Shown one piece after another: positions 5,177 through 12,935 of a stretch of 13,523 nt of DNA (its first letter is position 1; each line of letters begins with the position of its first letter). Both the position numbers and the translations under genes were made by a program. Under the pieces are notes generated by a model. The model had not been told where the DNA came from. It was given only the letters and a program-made list of their open reading frames with translations, and searched no databases. Source of the stretch: Nitrosomonas sp. UBA6494 (GTDB lineage Bacteria; Pseudomonadota; Gammaproteobacteria; Burkholderiales; Nitrosomonadaceae); assembly GCA_002435335.1 (NCBI GenBank), contig DJMI01000140.1:1-13523 (forward strand). The letters are read 5' to 3'.

Positions 5177-6238
5177 ATGCGCCGGATAGAACAATATAGG
5201 AACGATTCTCAGCCAAGATATTTGTGTTCGACAGCCTGGCGGTTGTTTTTTTTGCATGGCACTTTGAAACGAAAATTCTTCGTCGTGATGTTGCTGCTTG
5301 TGCATGCCGCCCCGGAAGCGTTTGCCAATCGATTCAGTTTCAGTGCGGCCACCGATTTTACGACCGGCGATTACGGTGGGGTAACACCAACGAATATCTG
5401 GTATGTTCCTTTTGCCGCGCGTTATGACAAAGGACGTGCATCTTTTCGGCTTATTGTTCCTTATATCGACATCACTGGCCCGGGTAATGTATTAGGACCG
5501 GGAATAGGTGGTATTGACGGCAGAGGCGGCGTCATTGGCGGTGGATTTGTGAACGGAGGCTCGGGTGTCGTCGTTTGTGACGAAGATGCCGAGGATTGTT
5601 TTGCAAATGAGCAGAATCAAAGAGTTAGTGATGATGAGAAAAACGAAAGTGAAAGTGGCAAGGAAATCGGGATCAAAACGACAACGCCGGAACAGATTGG
5701 CCGGTTAGGATTGGTAGGTGGTATTCCGTTAGGTGGATCATCGTTGTTTCGAACTTCGCAATCCGGCTTAGGGGATGTGATTGGCGCATTCAGCTACAAC
5801 CTAATAGACCATGCACCGACCGGCATCGCCTTCGATATAACTACGCGATTGAAAATTCCGACAGCCAATGCCAGCCATAATTTGGGTAGCGGGAAAGTCG
5901 ATTATGCAATTCAGGGTGATTTATACAAAACCGTGTCGCAATTTACATTCGTTGCTACATTTGGATACAGAATCCTCGGTAACCCCTCTGTCATTGCTTT
6001 TCACAATGTTTTATATGGCGCGGCGACTGTCGGTTACCGCCTGTCCTCCAATGTTTCATTGGGTACAAGCTACACTATGGCACAATCGCCGGTACGACTG
6101 CAGGATAGTCGTGATCTGACATTTTATCTTTCTCAGCGGGTTACCGACAATTTCAGGCTCAACGTTTATGGATTGAAGGGTTTTTCAGAACGGAGTCCTG
6201 ATTGGGGGGGCGGTATCAATTTGCGGTATATTTTCTGA
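5177..6238 (+). CDS. Outer-membrane beta-barrel protein, phenol-degradation 'MetA-like' transporter type
   Basis: This encodes a 353-residue protein with an N-terminal export signal (basic LKRK at 30-33, hydrophobic core to about 44, cleavage near EAFA-NR at 50-51). The mature protein has alternating beta-strand patterns and ends in GGGINLRYIF, with the terminal phenylalanine expected of an outer-membrane barrel. SGLGDVIGAFSYNL (196-209) followed by ITTRLKIPTANASHNLGSGK (221-240) resembles the 'MetA-pathway of phenol degradation' barrel family, often annotated simply as transporter; substrates are mostly unknown. An unusual insert at about 101-175 is glycine-rich (GPGIGGIDGRGGVIGGG), then has two cysteines 6 residues apart flanked by acid residues. 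The ATG at 5177 has no Shine-Dalgarno, so the N-terminal 29 residues before the basic stretch may not be translated; no better in-frame ATG exists except codon 38, inside the signal. Probably in one operon with the DUF5666-like gene. Confidence 0.78.
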   Translation: MRRIEQYRNDSQPRYLCSTAWRLFFLHGTLKRKFFVVMLLLVHAAPEAFANRFSFSAATDFTTGDYGGVTPTNIWYVPFAARYDKGRASFRLIVPYIDITGPGNVLGPGIGGIDGRGGVIGGGFVNGGSGVVVCDEDAEDCFANEQNQRVSDDEKNESESGKEIGIKTTTPEQIGRLGLVGGIPLGGSSLFRTSQSGLGDVIGAFSYNLIDHAPTGIAFDITTRLKIPTANASHNLGSGKVDYAIQGDLYKTVSQFTFVATFGYRILGNPSVIAFHNVLYGAATVGYRLSSNVSLGTSYTMAQSPVRLQDSRDLTFYLSQRVTDNFRLNVYGLKGFSERSPDWGGGINLRYIF

Positions 6239-6317
6239 CTTGATCGAGAGATTCCTTGACGGTGAACACATTTGATCAATTGAACCAAAAAAACAGTGCT
6301 GATCGTAAAATCGGAAT

Positions 6318-7004
6318 ATGATGTTTTATTTAATACTTATCATTGTTATTGCGATTATTGTTGTGGGGCCGTCTTATTGGGTCAAGTATACGTTGCGGAA
6401 ATACAGTTACCCAGAAGATCGTTACCCGGGAACAGGCGCGGAATTGGCGAGGCTATTGCTGGATTGGGCAAACTTGCAAGCGGTCAAAGTTGAGCAGACC
6501 GACCAAGGAGATCATTATGATCCGATCGAAAAGGCGGTGCGATTGACACCGGGTAACTTTGGGGGCAAATCATTGAAGGCCATTACGGTGGCAGCGCATG
6601 AAGTCGGTCATGCGGTTCAGGATCGTGATGGTTATTTGCCGCTGAAATGGCGCACGCAGTTAGTTAAGATTGCCGCATCGGCGGAGAAATTGGGCGCAGC
6701 GATATTGATGATCGCACCGGTTGTTACTGTGATTACAAAAGCACCGTTTACGGGTGCGTTGTTTCTGGCCGGCGGTTTGTTGACCCTGGGTACCGCAACA
6801 ATCATTCATATGATTACGCTTCCGATGGAGCTGCACGCGAGTTTTGCGCGTGCACTGCCGATGTTGGTGCATGGCAAGTTTTTATTTGCTGAAGATGAGC
6901 CGCATGCTCGCAAAATCCTGCGTGCCGCCGCTTGGACGTATGTTTCAGCTTCTTTAATGGCGTTGCTCAATATCGGTCGATGGTGGGCCATACTCAGGCG
7001 CTAG
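6318..7004 (+). CDS. Membrane zinc metallopeptidase, YugP type
   Basis: This encodes a 228-residue integral membrane protein with the zinc motif HEVGH at residues 94-98 and a candidate third ligand in the downstream ELHASFARA (Glu171). This is the layout of the neutral zinc metallopeptidase family (Pfam Zn_peptidase_2, Bacillus YugP), and the length matches. Membrane segments are predicted at about 2-18, two between 124 and 168, and one near 204-220. The active-site region before HEVGH (KAVRLTPGNFGGKSLKAITVAAHE) is well conserved in style. The substrate is unknown for the family. The gene stands 79 bases after the barrel gene and 110 bases before gspG, so it may be its own unit; GGAA just before the ATG is a weak ribosome binding site. 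A second ATG follows directly. Confidence 0.9.
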   Translation: MMFYLILIIVIAIIVVGPSYWVKYTLRKYSYPEDRYPGTGAELARLLLDWANLQAVKVEQTDQGDHYDPIEKAVRLTPGNFGGKSLKAITVAAHEVGHAVQDRDGYLPLKWRTQLVKIAASAEKLGAAILMIAPVVTVITKAPFTGALFLAGGLLTLGTATIIHMITLPMELHASFARALPMLVHGKFLFAEDEPHARKILRAAAWTYVSASLMALLNIGRWWAILRR

Positions 7005-7043
7005 CTAGTATGGCGAGTTTATTGATATATGAACTTGCTTGTC

Positions 7044-7072
7044 TTGACCCTGCCATGTAAGCAACATACCAT
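7044..7072 (+). promoter_or_regulatory. Probable sigma70-type promoter of the secretion operon
   Basis: TTGACC (7044-7049) and TACCAT (7067-7072) are separated by exactly 17 bases. The -35 matches five of six bases; the -10 matches four of six. The expected transcript start is about 35 bases before the gspG ATG. TTGCTT (7035-7040) and AAGCAA (7059-7064) form a 6-bp inverted repeat around the -35 and could be a small operator. Confidence 0.5.
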
Positions 7073-7114
7073 GAATAGGTTTAATTTATGAATCATATCA
7101 GTTAGAGGATAAAC

Positions 7115-7549
7115 ATGATGTTTTCGGTTAAGCTGCAAAAAGCAGGTAATATGCACGGATTTACACTTCTCGAGTTGTTGGTTGTGATGGTTATCATCGG
7201 TTTGTTGGCTGCTTATGTTGGGCCTAAATATTTTTCGCAGGTTGGTAAATCGGAGATCAAAATGGCGCAAGCGCAAATCGATGCTTTGGAAAAAGCATTG
7301 CACCAGTATCGGCTGGATGTAGGTAGTTATCCGGCGACTGAGCAGGGATTGACGGCATTGGTCAATCGTCCTAGCAATGAGCCCAGATGGCAAGGTCCTT
7401 ATCTTTCCAAATTGCCGCCTGCCGATCCGTGGGGACGGCCATACGTGTATAAATACCCGGGTGAGCGTGCGGAGTTCGATCTGCTTTCTTACGGCAAGGA
7501 CGGACAACCTGGCGGAGACGGCGAAGCCGCGGATATTACAAACTGGTAA
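7115..7549 (+). CDS. gspG: Type II secretion major pseudopilin GspG
   Basis: This encodes a 144-residue prepilin-like protein that, after processing by prepilin peptidase, assembles into the periplasmic pseudopilus driving secretion. The processing site is G15/F16 in HGFTLLELLVV, with the conserved Glu at position 5 of the mature protein (Glu20) and a hydrophobic helix to about residue 35. The GspG signature continues with ALHQYRLDVGSYPATEQGL and a Pro/Gly-rich middle (WQGPYL...DPWGRPYVYKYPG). The C-terminal loop is GKDGQPGGDGEAADITNW, whose acid residues form the calcium site in known GspG structures. The ATG at 7115 has AGAGGA 5 bases upstream; a second ATG follows immediately. It is the first gene of an operon continuing to the window end. 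No minor pseudopilin gene (GspH-K) is seen here. Confidence 0.96.
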   Translation: MMFSVKLQKAGNMHGFTLLELLVVMVIIGLLAAYVGPKYFSQVGKSEIKMAQAQIDALEKALHQYRLDVGSYPATEQGLTALVNRPSNEPRWQGPYLSKLPPADPWGRPYVYKYPGERAEFDLLSYGKDGQPGGDGEAADITNW

Positions 7550-7557
7550 ATCAGTCG

Positions 7558-8742
7558 ATGCATTTTGAAGTGAAGGCGGTCATTTCCGGTCAAGGAACCG
7601 TGTATTTGCAACTGGAGGCAAACAGTGAGGCAGAAGCGCGCCGTCAGGTGATGGATCAGGGCGGTATGGTATTGAGTGTACGCCGAAAGTTTTCCGGCTT
7701 TACGTTTAAGTCACGTACGCATTTTCCGTTGGTACATTTCAGTCAAGAGTTGCTTTCTTTGCAAACTGCCGGTTTAAGCTTGGTCGAATGCATAGAAACT
7801 TTACTGGAGAAGGAGCAAGATGCAAGCAATCGCAATATTATCCAGAATATTTTGAACAAGCTCTACGAAGGGGTTACGTTCTCGAATTCGCTGGAAGATT
7901 TTCCACAAGCTTTTCCGCCGCTCTATATCGCGACGATACGTGCTAGTGAACGTACCGGCGATTTGGTAGAAGCATTGACGCGATTCATCAGTTATCAAAC
8001 ACAAATGGATTTTGTGCGAAAAAAACTGGTGGGTGCGTCGATATATCCTGTGCTGTTGTTGGCCGTTGGTTTTCTGGTTTCAATTTTCTTGATGGTATTT
8101 GTGGTGCCCAAGTTTAGTGCAATTTACGATGATATGGGCAGTGATCTGCCGTGGTTATCGTTATTGTTGATCAAATGGGGGCAATTTGTACATGAGCGCG
8201 GCTGGGAATTGGCTGTTGCTGCGATGGGAATAACGCTTGCTTTGGGTTACATCGTTACACGTGCGTCATTCCGCGCCAGCGTGCTGAGCGTGTTATGGCG
8301 CATACCGGCGATTGGTGAACGCATGCGGGTTTATCAGTTGGCTCGGTTTTACAAGACATTGGGTATGCTGTTGCGCGGCGGTATTCCGATTACGCAAGCG
8401 CTGGAAATGGTAAGCGGTTTGCTACAATCGCATTTTCTTCCCAAGGTGAAGGCGGCTGCAAGGCATATCCGCGAAGGTAAAACGATATCCAGTGCTATGG
8501 AAATGGAGGGGTTGACAACGGCAGTCGGCAATCGAATGCTTCGAGTGGGCGAGAGAACCGGTTTGATGGGCGACATGATGGAGCGGATCGGCAATTTTCA
8601 CGATGAAGAAATTTCACGTTGGGTCGAGTGGACGACCAAATTGATCGAACCGTTACTGATGGCGTTTATCGGTATTGTAATCGGCGGCATCATCGTTTTG
8701 ATGTACATGCCGATTTTTGAATTGGCGGGAAGTATTAATTAA
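7558..8742 (+). CDS. gspF: Type II secretion inner-membrane platform protein GspF
   Basis: This encodes a 394-residue polytopic inner-membrane protein that contacts the GspE ATPase and the pseudopilus base. It has two T2SSF domains (about 60-183 and 262-384) and three membrane segments (about 161-183, 216-234 and 364-386). Family features are visible: HFSQELLSLQTAGLSLVECIE at the start of domain 1, RASERTGDL, and the repeated RFYKTLGMLLRGGIPITQALE and RVGERTGLM in domain 2. The length is near the usual 400. It begins 8 bases after gspG with no strong ribosome binding site. Its stop TAA overlaps the ATG of gspE by one base (TAATG). Confidence 0.95.
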   Translation: MHFEVKAVISGQGTVYLQLEANSEAEARRQVMDQGGMVLSVRRKFSGFTFKSRTHFPLVHFSQELLSLQTAGLSLVECIETLLEKEQDASNRNIIQNILNKLYEGVTFSNSLEDFPQAFPPLYIATIRASERTGDLVEALTRFISYQTQMDFVRKKLVGASIYPVLLLAVGFLVSIFLMVFVVPKFSAIYDDMGSDLPWLSLLLIKWGQFVHERGWELAVAAMGITLALGYIVTRASFRASVLSVLWRIPAIGERMRVYQLARFYKTLGMLLRGGIPITQALEMVSGLLQSHFLPKVKAAARHIREGKTISSAMEMEGLTTAVGNRMLRVGERTGLMGDMMERIGNFHDEEISRWVEWTTKLIEPLLMAFIGIVIGGIIVLMYMPIFELAGSIN

Positions 8743-10430
8743 TGGACGCTTCGACACAAACCGCACACAAACCCTATATTGATCTCAATCGCTTGGCGGA
8801 GATCCGGCGTAAAGCGATTGCACAGGGTGTTTCCGTCATTCAATTGTTGGAAGAGGACGGTGGATTTGATCCCGATGAATTGATGCAACAATTGGGGCTA
8901 TTGATGCGTATGCCGGTACTGGAAATGAAAACAATTCACGCAATGCAACCCGCTTTCGATATATTGCCTTTTTCCGAAGCAATGACTCACGAATGTGTGT
9001 TATTTCGTCGTGATCAGGATTATTTGCTGGCGACCAGCAATCCCTTTTCAGGAAAGCTGAGAGCATGGGCGGAGGAGCGTGTTGATCGGGCGATGGAATG
9101 GTATTTGGTACATCCCGCTGATTTGAGCGCATTCTTCAGTCAGCAAGAAAAGAATATGCTTGCGATGGATCAGGTGATGTCAGCATCCGAGTCGGACAAA
9201 GTGCAAAGCGGTGTTGAGGATTTGTCGTTAAAAAGTATCAATGAAGGAACCAGTCAAGTGGTACGGCTGGTACATTCGACACTGTACGATGCACATAAAT
9301 CTCAAGCAAGCGATATTCATCTGGAAATGGCGCCGGGATCGCTATCGATCAAATATCGCATCGACGGCGTATTGACATCGATCGGCGTGATCCAAGGTAC
9401 CGATTTGGCGGAGCAGGTTATTTCCCGTATCAAAGTGATGTCGGAGTTGGATATCGCGGAGCGGCGCATACCGCAGGACGGGCGGTTTAAGATTTCCATC
9501 CAAGGCCGCGAGATCGATTTTCGTGTATCCATCATGCCCAGTATCTTCGGCGAAGATGCTGTACTGCGTATTCTTGATCGGCAGGCATTGTCGGATCATA
9601 TCGAAGGATTGACGCTGAACCAATTGGGTTTCTCGGCCGCTGCGATCGCCAGTGTGCGTCGCTTGAGTTCAGAACCCTACGGGATGTTGCTGGTGACCGG
9701 TCCAACCGGAAGCGGTAAAACGACCTCGTTATATGCAGCAATCTCGGAAGTGAATAAAGGTAGCGATAAAATTATAACTATTGAGGATCCGATCGAGTAT
9801 CAATTACCCGGCGTGTTGCAGATACCGGTTAACGAGAAAAAAGGGCTGACGTTTGCACGCGGATTACGTTCGATTTTGCGGCATGATCCCGACAAAATTA
9901 TGGTCGGAGAAATTCGTGATGCCGAAACAGCACAAATTGCGATTCAAGCTGCATTGACCGGCCATTTGGTTTTTACCACGGTGCATGCCAATAATGTGTT
10001 TGACGTAATCGGTCGGTTTTCACACATGGGCGTGGATCCATACAGTTTTGTTTCGGCACTGAACGGAATAGTTGCGCAACGCCTGGTGCGTTTGTTATGT
10101 TCGCATTGTGCGGTGGACGAGCGCCCGGATGATGAGGTGATCACAGAATCAGGCATTCCGGTAGCTGAAGCTGAGCATTATCGTTTCCGCAGTGGTAAAG
10201 GCTGCGGACAATGTCGGGGTAGCGGATATCGCGGCAGAAATGCAATCGCCGAGATTTTGTTGCTTAACGACGAAATTCGTGAATTGATCGTTGCGCAAGA
10301 ACCGATACGCCGCATCAAAGAAGCTGCTCGAAACAATGGGACGCGTTTCTTGCGTGAGGCGGCGCTTGATATGGTCAGGCAAGGATTGACCAGTTTAGAG
10401 GAGGCGAATCGTGTCACCATTGTGGCGTGA
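8742..10430 (+). CDS. gspE: Type II secretion assembly ATPase GspE
   Basis: This encodes a 562-residue cytoplasmic ATPase that powers pseudopilus assembly. The N-terminal domain (to about 150) is the MshEN/T2SSE-N type. The core follows with SQASDIHLEM (187-196), RIPQDGRFK (242-250), Walker A GPTGSGKT (320-327), the Asp box TIEDPIEYQ, Walker B IMVGEIRD (386-393) and the His box TGHLVFTTVHANN. Near the C-terminus two cysteine pairs, CSHC (453-456) and CGQC (488-491), form the zinc-binding subdomain typical of GspE and PilB. All catalytic elements look intact. Start ATG 8742 overlaps the gspF stop. The last 20 bases overlap the next gene, whose strong ribosome binding site lies inside the gspE coding end. 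Confidence 0.96.
   Translation: MDASTQTAHKPYIDLNRLAEIRRKAIAQGVSVIQLLEEDGGFDPDELMQQLGLLMRMPVLEMKTIHAMQPAFDILPFSEAMTHECVLFRRDQDYLLATSNPFSGKLRAWAEERVDRAMEWYLVHPADLSAFFSQQEKNMLAMDQVMSASESDKVQSGVEDLSLKSINEGTSQVVRLVHSTLYDAHKSQASDIHLEMAPGSLSIKYRIDGVLTSIGVIQGTDLAEQVISRIKVMSELDIAERRIPQDGRFKISIQGREIDFRVSIMPSIFGEDAVLRILDRQALSDHIEGLTLNQLGFSAAAIASVRRLSSEPYGMLLVTGPTGSGKTTSLYAAISEVNKGSDKIITIEDPIEYQLPGVLQIPVNEKKGLTFARGLRSILRHDPDKIMVGEIRDAETAQIAIQAALTGHLVFTTVHANNVFDVIGRFSHMGVDPYSFVSALNGIVAQRLVRLLCSHCAVDERPDDEVITESGIPVAEAEHYRFRSGKGCGQCRGSGYRGRNAIAEILLLNDEIRELIVAQEPIRRIKEAARNNGTRFLREAALDMVRQGLTSLEEANRVTIVA
10397..10404 (+). promoter_or_regulatory. Ribosome binding site deciding a GTG start
   Basis: AGAGGAGG lies 6 bases before GTG at 10411, all inside the end of gspE. 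It is the best Shine-Dalgarno sequence in the secretion operon and supports the GTG as the true start of the PilM/GspL-like gene, giving a 20-base gene overlap. Confidence 0.75.
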
Positions 10431-11244
10431 TCAAATCCATATTTTTCTGGCGCCAACTCGAGTAGACTGGGTGAAAAGGAAGCGTGGTTGGCGTTCGGTG
10501 CAAACTGATAGGGTAACCGAACAGTGCAATTCTTCGGAAGCAGGCCCGGTTTGGGCGGCGGCATTGCAACTGCTGGAAAATATTTTGCAACAAGCGGCCG
10601 GTTCGGATGTATTTATTATTTTGTCGAATCATTTTTTGCGTTATGTTGCATTGCCGCCGCAAATTGAAATTACTACGCCGGAAGAAGTAAAGTCGTATGC
10701 CGATTTTCGCATGCGGGAAGTATATGCTGAGCGGGTCGATTCCTGGGTACTCAGTATCAGTGATTGGAATCCTGTCGATGGCGCAGTTTGTGCTGCGATT
10801 CCTCGAGAACTGATACTGCAATTGGAGCAATCGGCATCGATTTGTCGCTGTAAAATTAAAATGCTGGAGCCTTACTTGGCATCGGTTTACGATCGCTGGG
10901 AAGCGCAATTGAAAGGCGATAAACTTTATCTTGCCATCATCGAAACCGGGCGTATTTGTTTGGCGATCAAGCATCACGGCAAGTGGCAAAGCGTCAGAAA
11001 TCAACGAATTTTGCATCAAGCTGATCAGGATTTGCTTGCAGCATTGGATCAAGAAGTGATCTGGTCGGGAACAAAAGAAGCGTTGGAATTTGTTTACCTA
11101 TTTGCACCGGAACATCCCCGGTTGTCCTTGCATGACGGCAGCGGTTGGAGCATCATTCCGCTTCCTGCTGGAAAAATGCCGGTTCTGGCGCATTATCCCG
11201 TTGCCACAACCAATCATAGTGAGCTCGATCAATGTCCCGGTTAA
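10411..11244 (+). CDS. PilM/GspL-like cytoplasmic assembly protein
   Basis: This encodes a 277-residue protein read from a GTG start preceded by AGAGGAGG. I see no signal peptide and no membrane helix. The pattern VFIILSNHFLRYVALPP (about 67-83), then an acidic helix with YADFRMREVY and a strand WVLSIS, resembles the actin-like cytoplasmic fold of GspL and PilM. A second set of strands follows (LYLAIIETGRICLAIKHHGKW). Canonical GspL carries in addition a membrane helix and a periplasmic domain, which are missing here; the next gene supplies a PilN-like membrane protein, so the GspL role appears split as in type IV pilus systems. A linking role between GspE and the membrane complex is expected. 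Gene overlaps on both sides (20 and 13 bases) show tight coupling. The assignment relies on position and fold pattern more than on conserved motifs. Confidence 0.7.
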   Translation: MSPLWRDQIHIFLAPTRVDWVKRKRGWRSVQTDRVTEQCNSSEAGPVWAAALQLLENILQQAAGSDVFIILSNHFLRYVALPPQIEITTPEEVKSYADFRMREVYAERVDSWVLSISDWNPVDGAVCAAIPRELILQLEQSASICRCKIKMLEPYLASVYDRWEAQLKGDKLYLAIIETGRICLAIKHHGKWQSVRNQRILHQADQDLLAALDQEVIWSGTKEALEFVYLFAPEHPRLSLHDGSGWSIIPLPAGKMPVLAHYPVATTNHSELDQCPG

Positions 11245-11780
11245 GATTGCGATTTCCTTATCGAGAACAATCAGCTCCGCAGGGAGATGTTGTGCTGCTG
11301 TTGATGGGATTGTTGATTGTCGCGACGGTGTTTCTACAATTCCGTAATTTGGCAGAAGAAGTCAATTTTTGGAGTACCAGGGTTGAGCGTATGGAGCAAC
11401 AGCAGCAGCAAAAAACTGCACCACGAGCGCGCGCAGCTTCGCGTATCCGAGAATTCGGGCAAGAAATTCAGAAGGAAATCGCATATGCAAATGCGATATT
11501 GGATCAGATGAATTTGCCCTGGGGGGCGTTGTTCGATTCGATTGAACATGCAGCAACCGATGATGTGGCTTTGTTGTCGATACAACCCAATGTGGGCAGC
11601 AGAACTGTGCGCTTAAGCGGGGAAGCCAAAAGTATGACTGAATTATTGGATTTCGTGGAAGCGCTTGAGCGAGAATCGGTGTTTGAGAATGTGCATTTGT
11701 TAAGCTACAAAATTAAACAGGATAATCCCTATCGTCCGATCGTTTTTCTATTGCATGCCATATGGAATCAAACCGTTTGA
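11232..11780 (+). CDS. PilN-like inner-membrane assembly protein
   Basis: This encodes a 182-residue bitopic membrane protein: short cytoplasmic N-terminus with basic RLRLRF, one membrane helix at about 20-36, a coiled-coil region (about 38-65, including five glutamines at 56-60) and a periplasmic alpha/beta domain (about 100-182). Phrases such as LFDSIEHAATDDVALLSIQP, VRLSGEAKSMTELLDFVEAL and FENVHLLSYKI are typical of the PilN/GspL periplasmic domain. It overlaps the preceding gene by 13 bases and the following one by 19. PilN proteins join PilM to PilO in the alignment complex; the same job is expected here. Confidence 0.8.
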   Translation: MSRLRLRFPYREQSAPQGDVVLLLMGLLIVATVFLQFRNLAEEVNFWSTRVERMEQQQQQKTAPRARAASRIREFGQEIQKEIAYANAILDQMNLPWGALFDSIEHAATDDVALLSIQPNVGSRTVRLSGEAKSMTELLDFVEALERESVFENVHLLSYKIKQDNPYRPIVFLLHAIWNQTV

Positions 11781-12367
11781 GACCAGGATTGACGCAAATA
11801 TCATGGAATCGTCTGTTGCCGATGCTGCGCTGGCACGTGGGGCGCCTAGGCAATTTAGGTAAGATCGGTATCGGGTTGGCGGTGGCGAGCGGAATTTATT
11901 TTTTTCTTGCGGTGATACCGCAGGAAACGGAATTGCAAAAACTGAAAGATCGTGCTGTTACATTGCAAGCACAAGTCGCGCTGAAGAAATCTTCCACTAG
12001 TGTCATGGAAACCGAAAGCGGTAGGAAAATGAGCGGCGATCAAGCATTGCAAGTGTTTTACGATTTTTTTCCTCGCGTCGATTCATCGCCATTCTGGGTA
12101 CGTGAATTGGTGCGGGTGGCTAAAAAACAAGGTGTTGAATTGAGCAGCAGCGAATATCGCCTGATCAATGAGGCAGATGCTCGGTTGGCGCGCTATGAAA
12201 TGATTCTGCCGGTGAAAGGTAATTATCGGCAAATCCGTGCTTTCATCGCGGAAGCTTTGGAGGTTGTTCCTGCGATGGCGATATCAGCTATAGCCATAAA
12301 GCGTGAAAATATAACTGTGGATATACTCGAAGCGCGCATTGAGATAAGTCTTTACTTGAACAAGTAG
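11762..12367 (+). CDS. PilO/GspM-like inner-membrane assembly protein
   Basis: This encodes a 201-residue bitopic protein with one membrane helix (about 34-52, IGIGLAVASGIYFFLAVIP), a short coiled coil (LQKLKDRAVTLQAQVALKK) and a periplasmic ferredoxin-like domain. The domain ends with ARYEMILPVKGNYRQIRAFI and a strand-rich tail (VDILEARIEISLYL). The order helix, coiled coil, domain fits PilO and GspM, which dimerise with PilN or GspL. Its start lies inside the end of the PilN-like gene (19-base overlap), and it ends 4 bases before the next gene. PilO and GspM are hard to tell apart by eye; with a PilN-like partner next to it I favour PilO-like. Confidence 0.78.
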   Translation: MESNRLRPGLTQISWNRLLPMLRWHVGRLGNLGKIGIGLAVASGIYFFLAVIPQETELQKLKDRAVTLQAQVALKKSSTSVMETESGRKMSGDQALQVFYDFFPRVDSSPFWVRELVRVAKKQGVELSSSEYRLINEADARLARYEMILPVKGNYRQIRAFIAEALEVVPAMAISAIAIKRENITVDILEARIEISLYLNK

Positions 12368-12371
12368 TGCC

Positions 12372-12935
12372 ATGGATGCTGCGGAAAAAAAACGGAAAAT
12401 GATTATCGCCGGCGCCTTGGTGGCAACCCTGATTACAGTCGTTTTGGTAGATGATGATGATATTGTTATGAATACAACGGAAACGTTGCAACCGATAAGA
12501 ACATCTCAAGAAAGGGCAAAAAAAACGGAGATGACTACGACCCAACTGGATGTCGGTAAACTGGGACAAAGGCAATTCAATTCGCTGGCGGGCGAGCTTT
12601 TTTTGTCAACAACTTGGGAGCCCAAACGGATGCAACCTGATCCCACAACACAACCGGTCAAGCTGACGCAGACACCTAAATCGGTTGCTCCGCCACCTGC
12701 TCCGGTTGCACCTCCTTTGCAATTTAAATATGCGGGAAAAGTGGTAGAAGACAATCAAATTTGGGTATTCCTTTCCCAAGCAGGGGAGAATTTAATTACC
12801 AAAGTGGGTGAAAAAATTAATCCGCAATACCGTTTGGATGCCATTAACGATGAAACGGTTACCGTGACTTATTTACCCCTCAATGTGAAACAAACGCTTA
12901 CAATCAACAATAAGATCGCGGGAAATTTCCGATGA
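12372..12935 (+). CDS. PilP/GspC-like periplasmic linker protein
   Basis: This encodes a 187-residue protein with a short basic cytoplasmic start (EKKRK), one membrane helix (about 10-26), an acidic DDDD directly after it, and a long disordered stretch ending in a Pro-rich segment (VAPPPAPVAPP, about 105-115). It finishes with a compact beta domain: LQFKYAGKVVEDNQIWVFLSQ then VGEKINPQYRLDAINDETVTVTYLP. This is the pattern of the HR domain of GspC and of PilP, which bind the N0 domain of the secretin and link inner and outer membrane complexes. No lipobox is present, which is more like GspC than PilP. It sits directly before the secretin gene, overlapping it by 4 bases (ATGA), as expected for a secretin partner. 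Confidence 0.75.
   Translation: MDAAEKKRKMIIAGALVATLITVVLVDDDDIVMNTTETLQPIRTSQERAKKTEMTTTQLDVGKLGQRQFNSLAGELFLSTTWEPKRMQPDPTTQPVKLTQTPKSVAPPPAPVAPPLQFKYAGKVVEDNQIWVFLSQAGENLITKVGEKINPQYRLDAINDETVTVTYLPLNVKQTLTINNKIAGNFR

Noticed and set aside
6239..6317. Promoter starting with TTGACG before the metallopeptidase gene
   Set aside because: At a 17-base spacing the -10 position reads ATTGAA, which is not convincing, so I left it out.
7019..7507. Minus-strand ORF of 162 codons opposite gspG
   Set aside because: gspG is unambiguous on the plus strand; the antisense frame has no recognisable domain and covers the gspG promoter.
10414..11052. Long minus-strand ORF of 212 codons opposite the PilM/GspL-like gene
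   Set aside because: The plus-strand gene has a strong ribosome binding site, fits the operon with overlaps on both sides and gives a sensible fold; the antisense product is Cys/Arg/Gln-rich without any motif.
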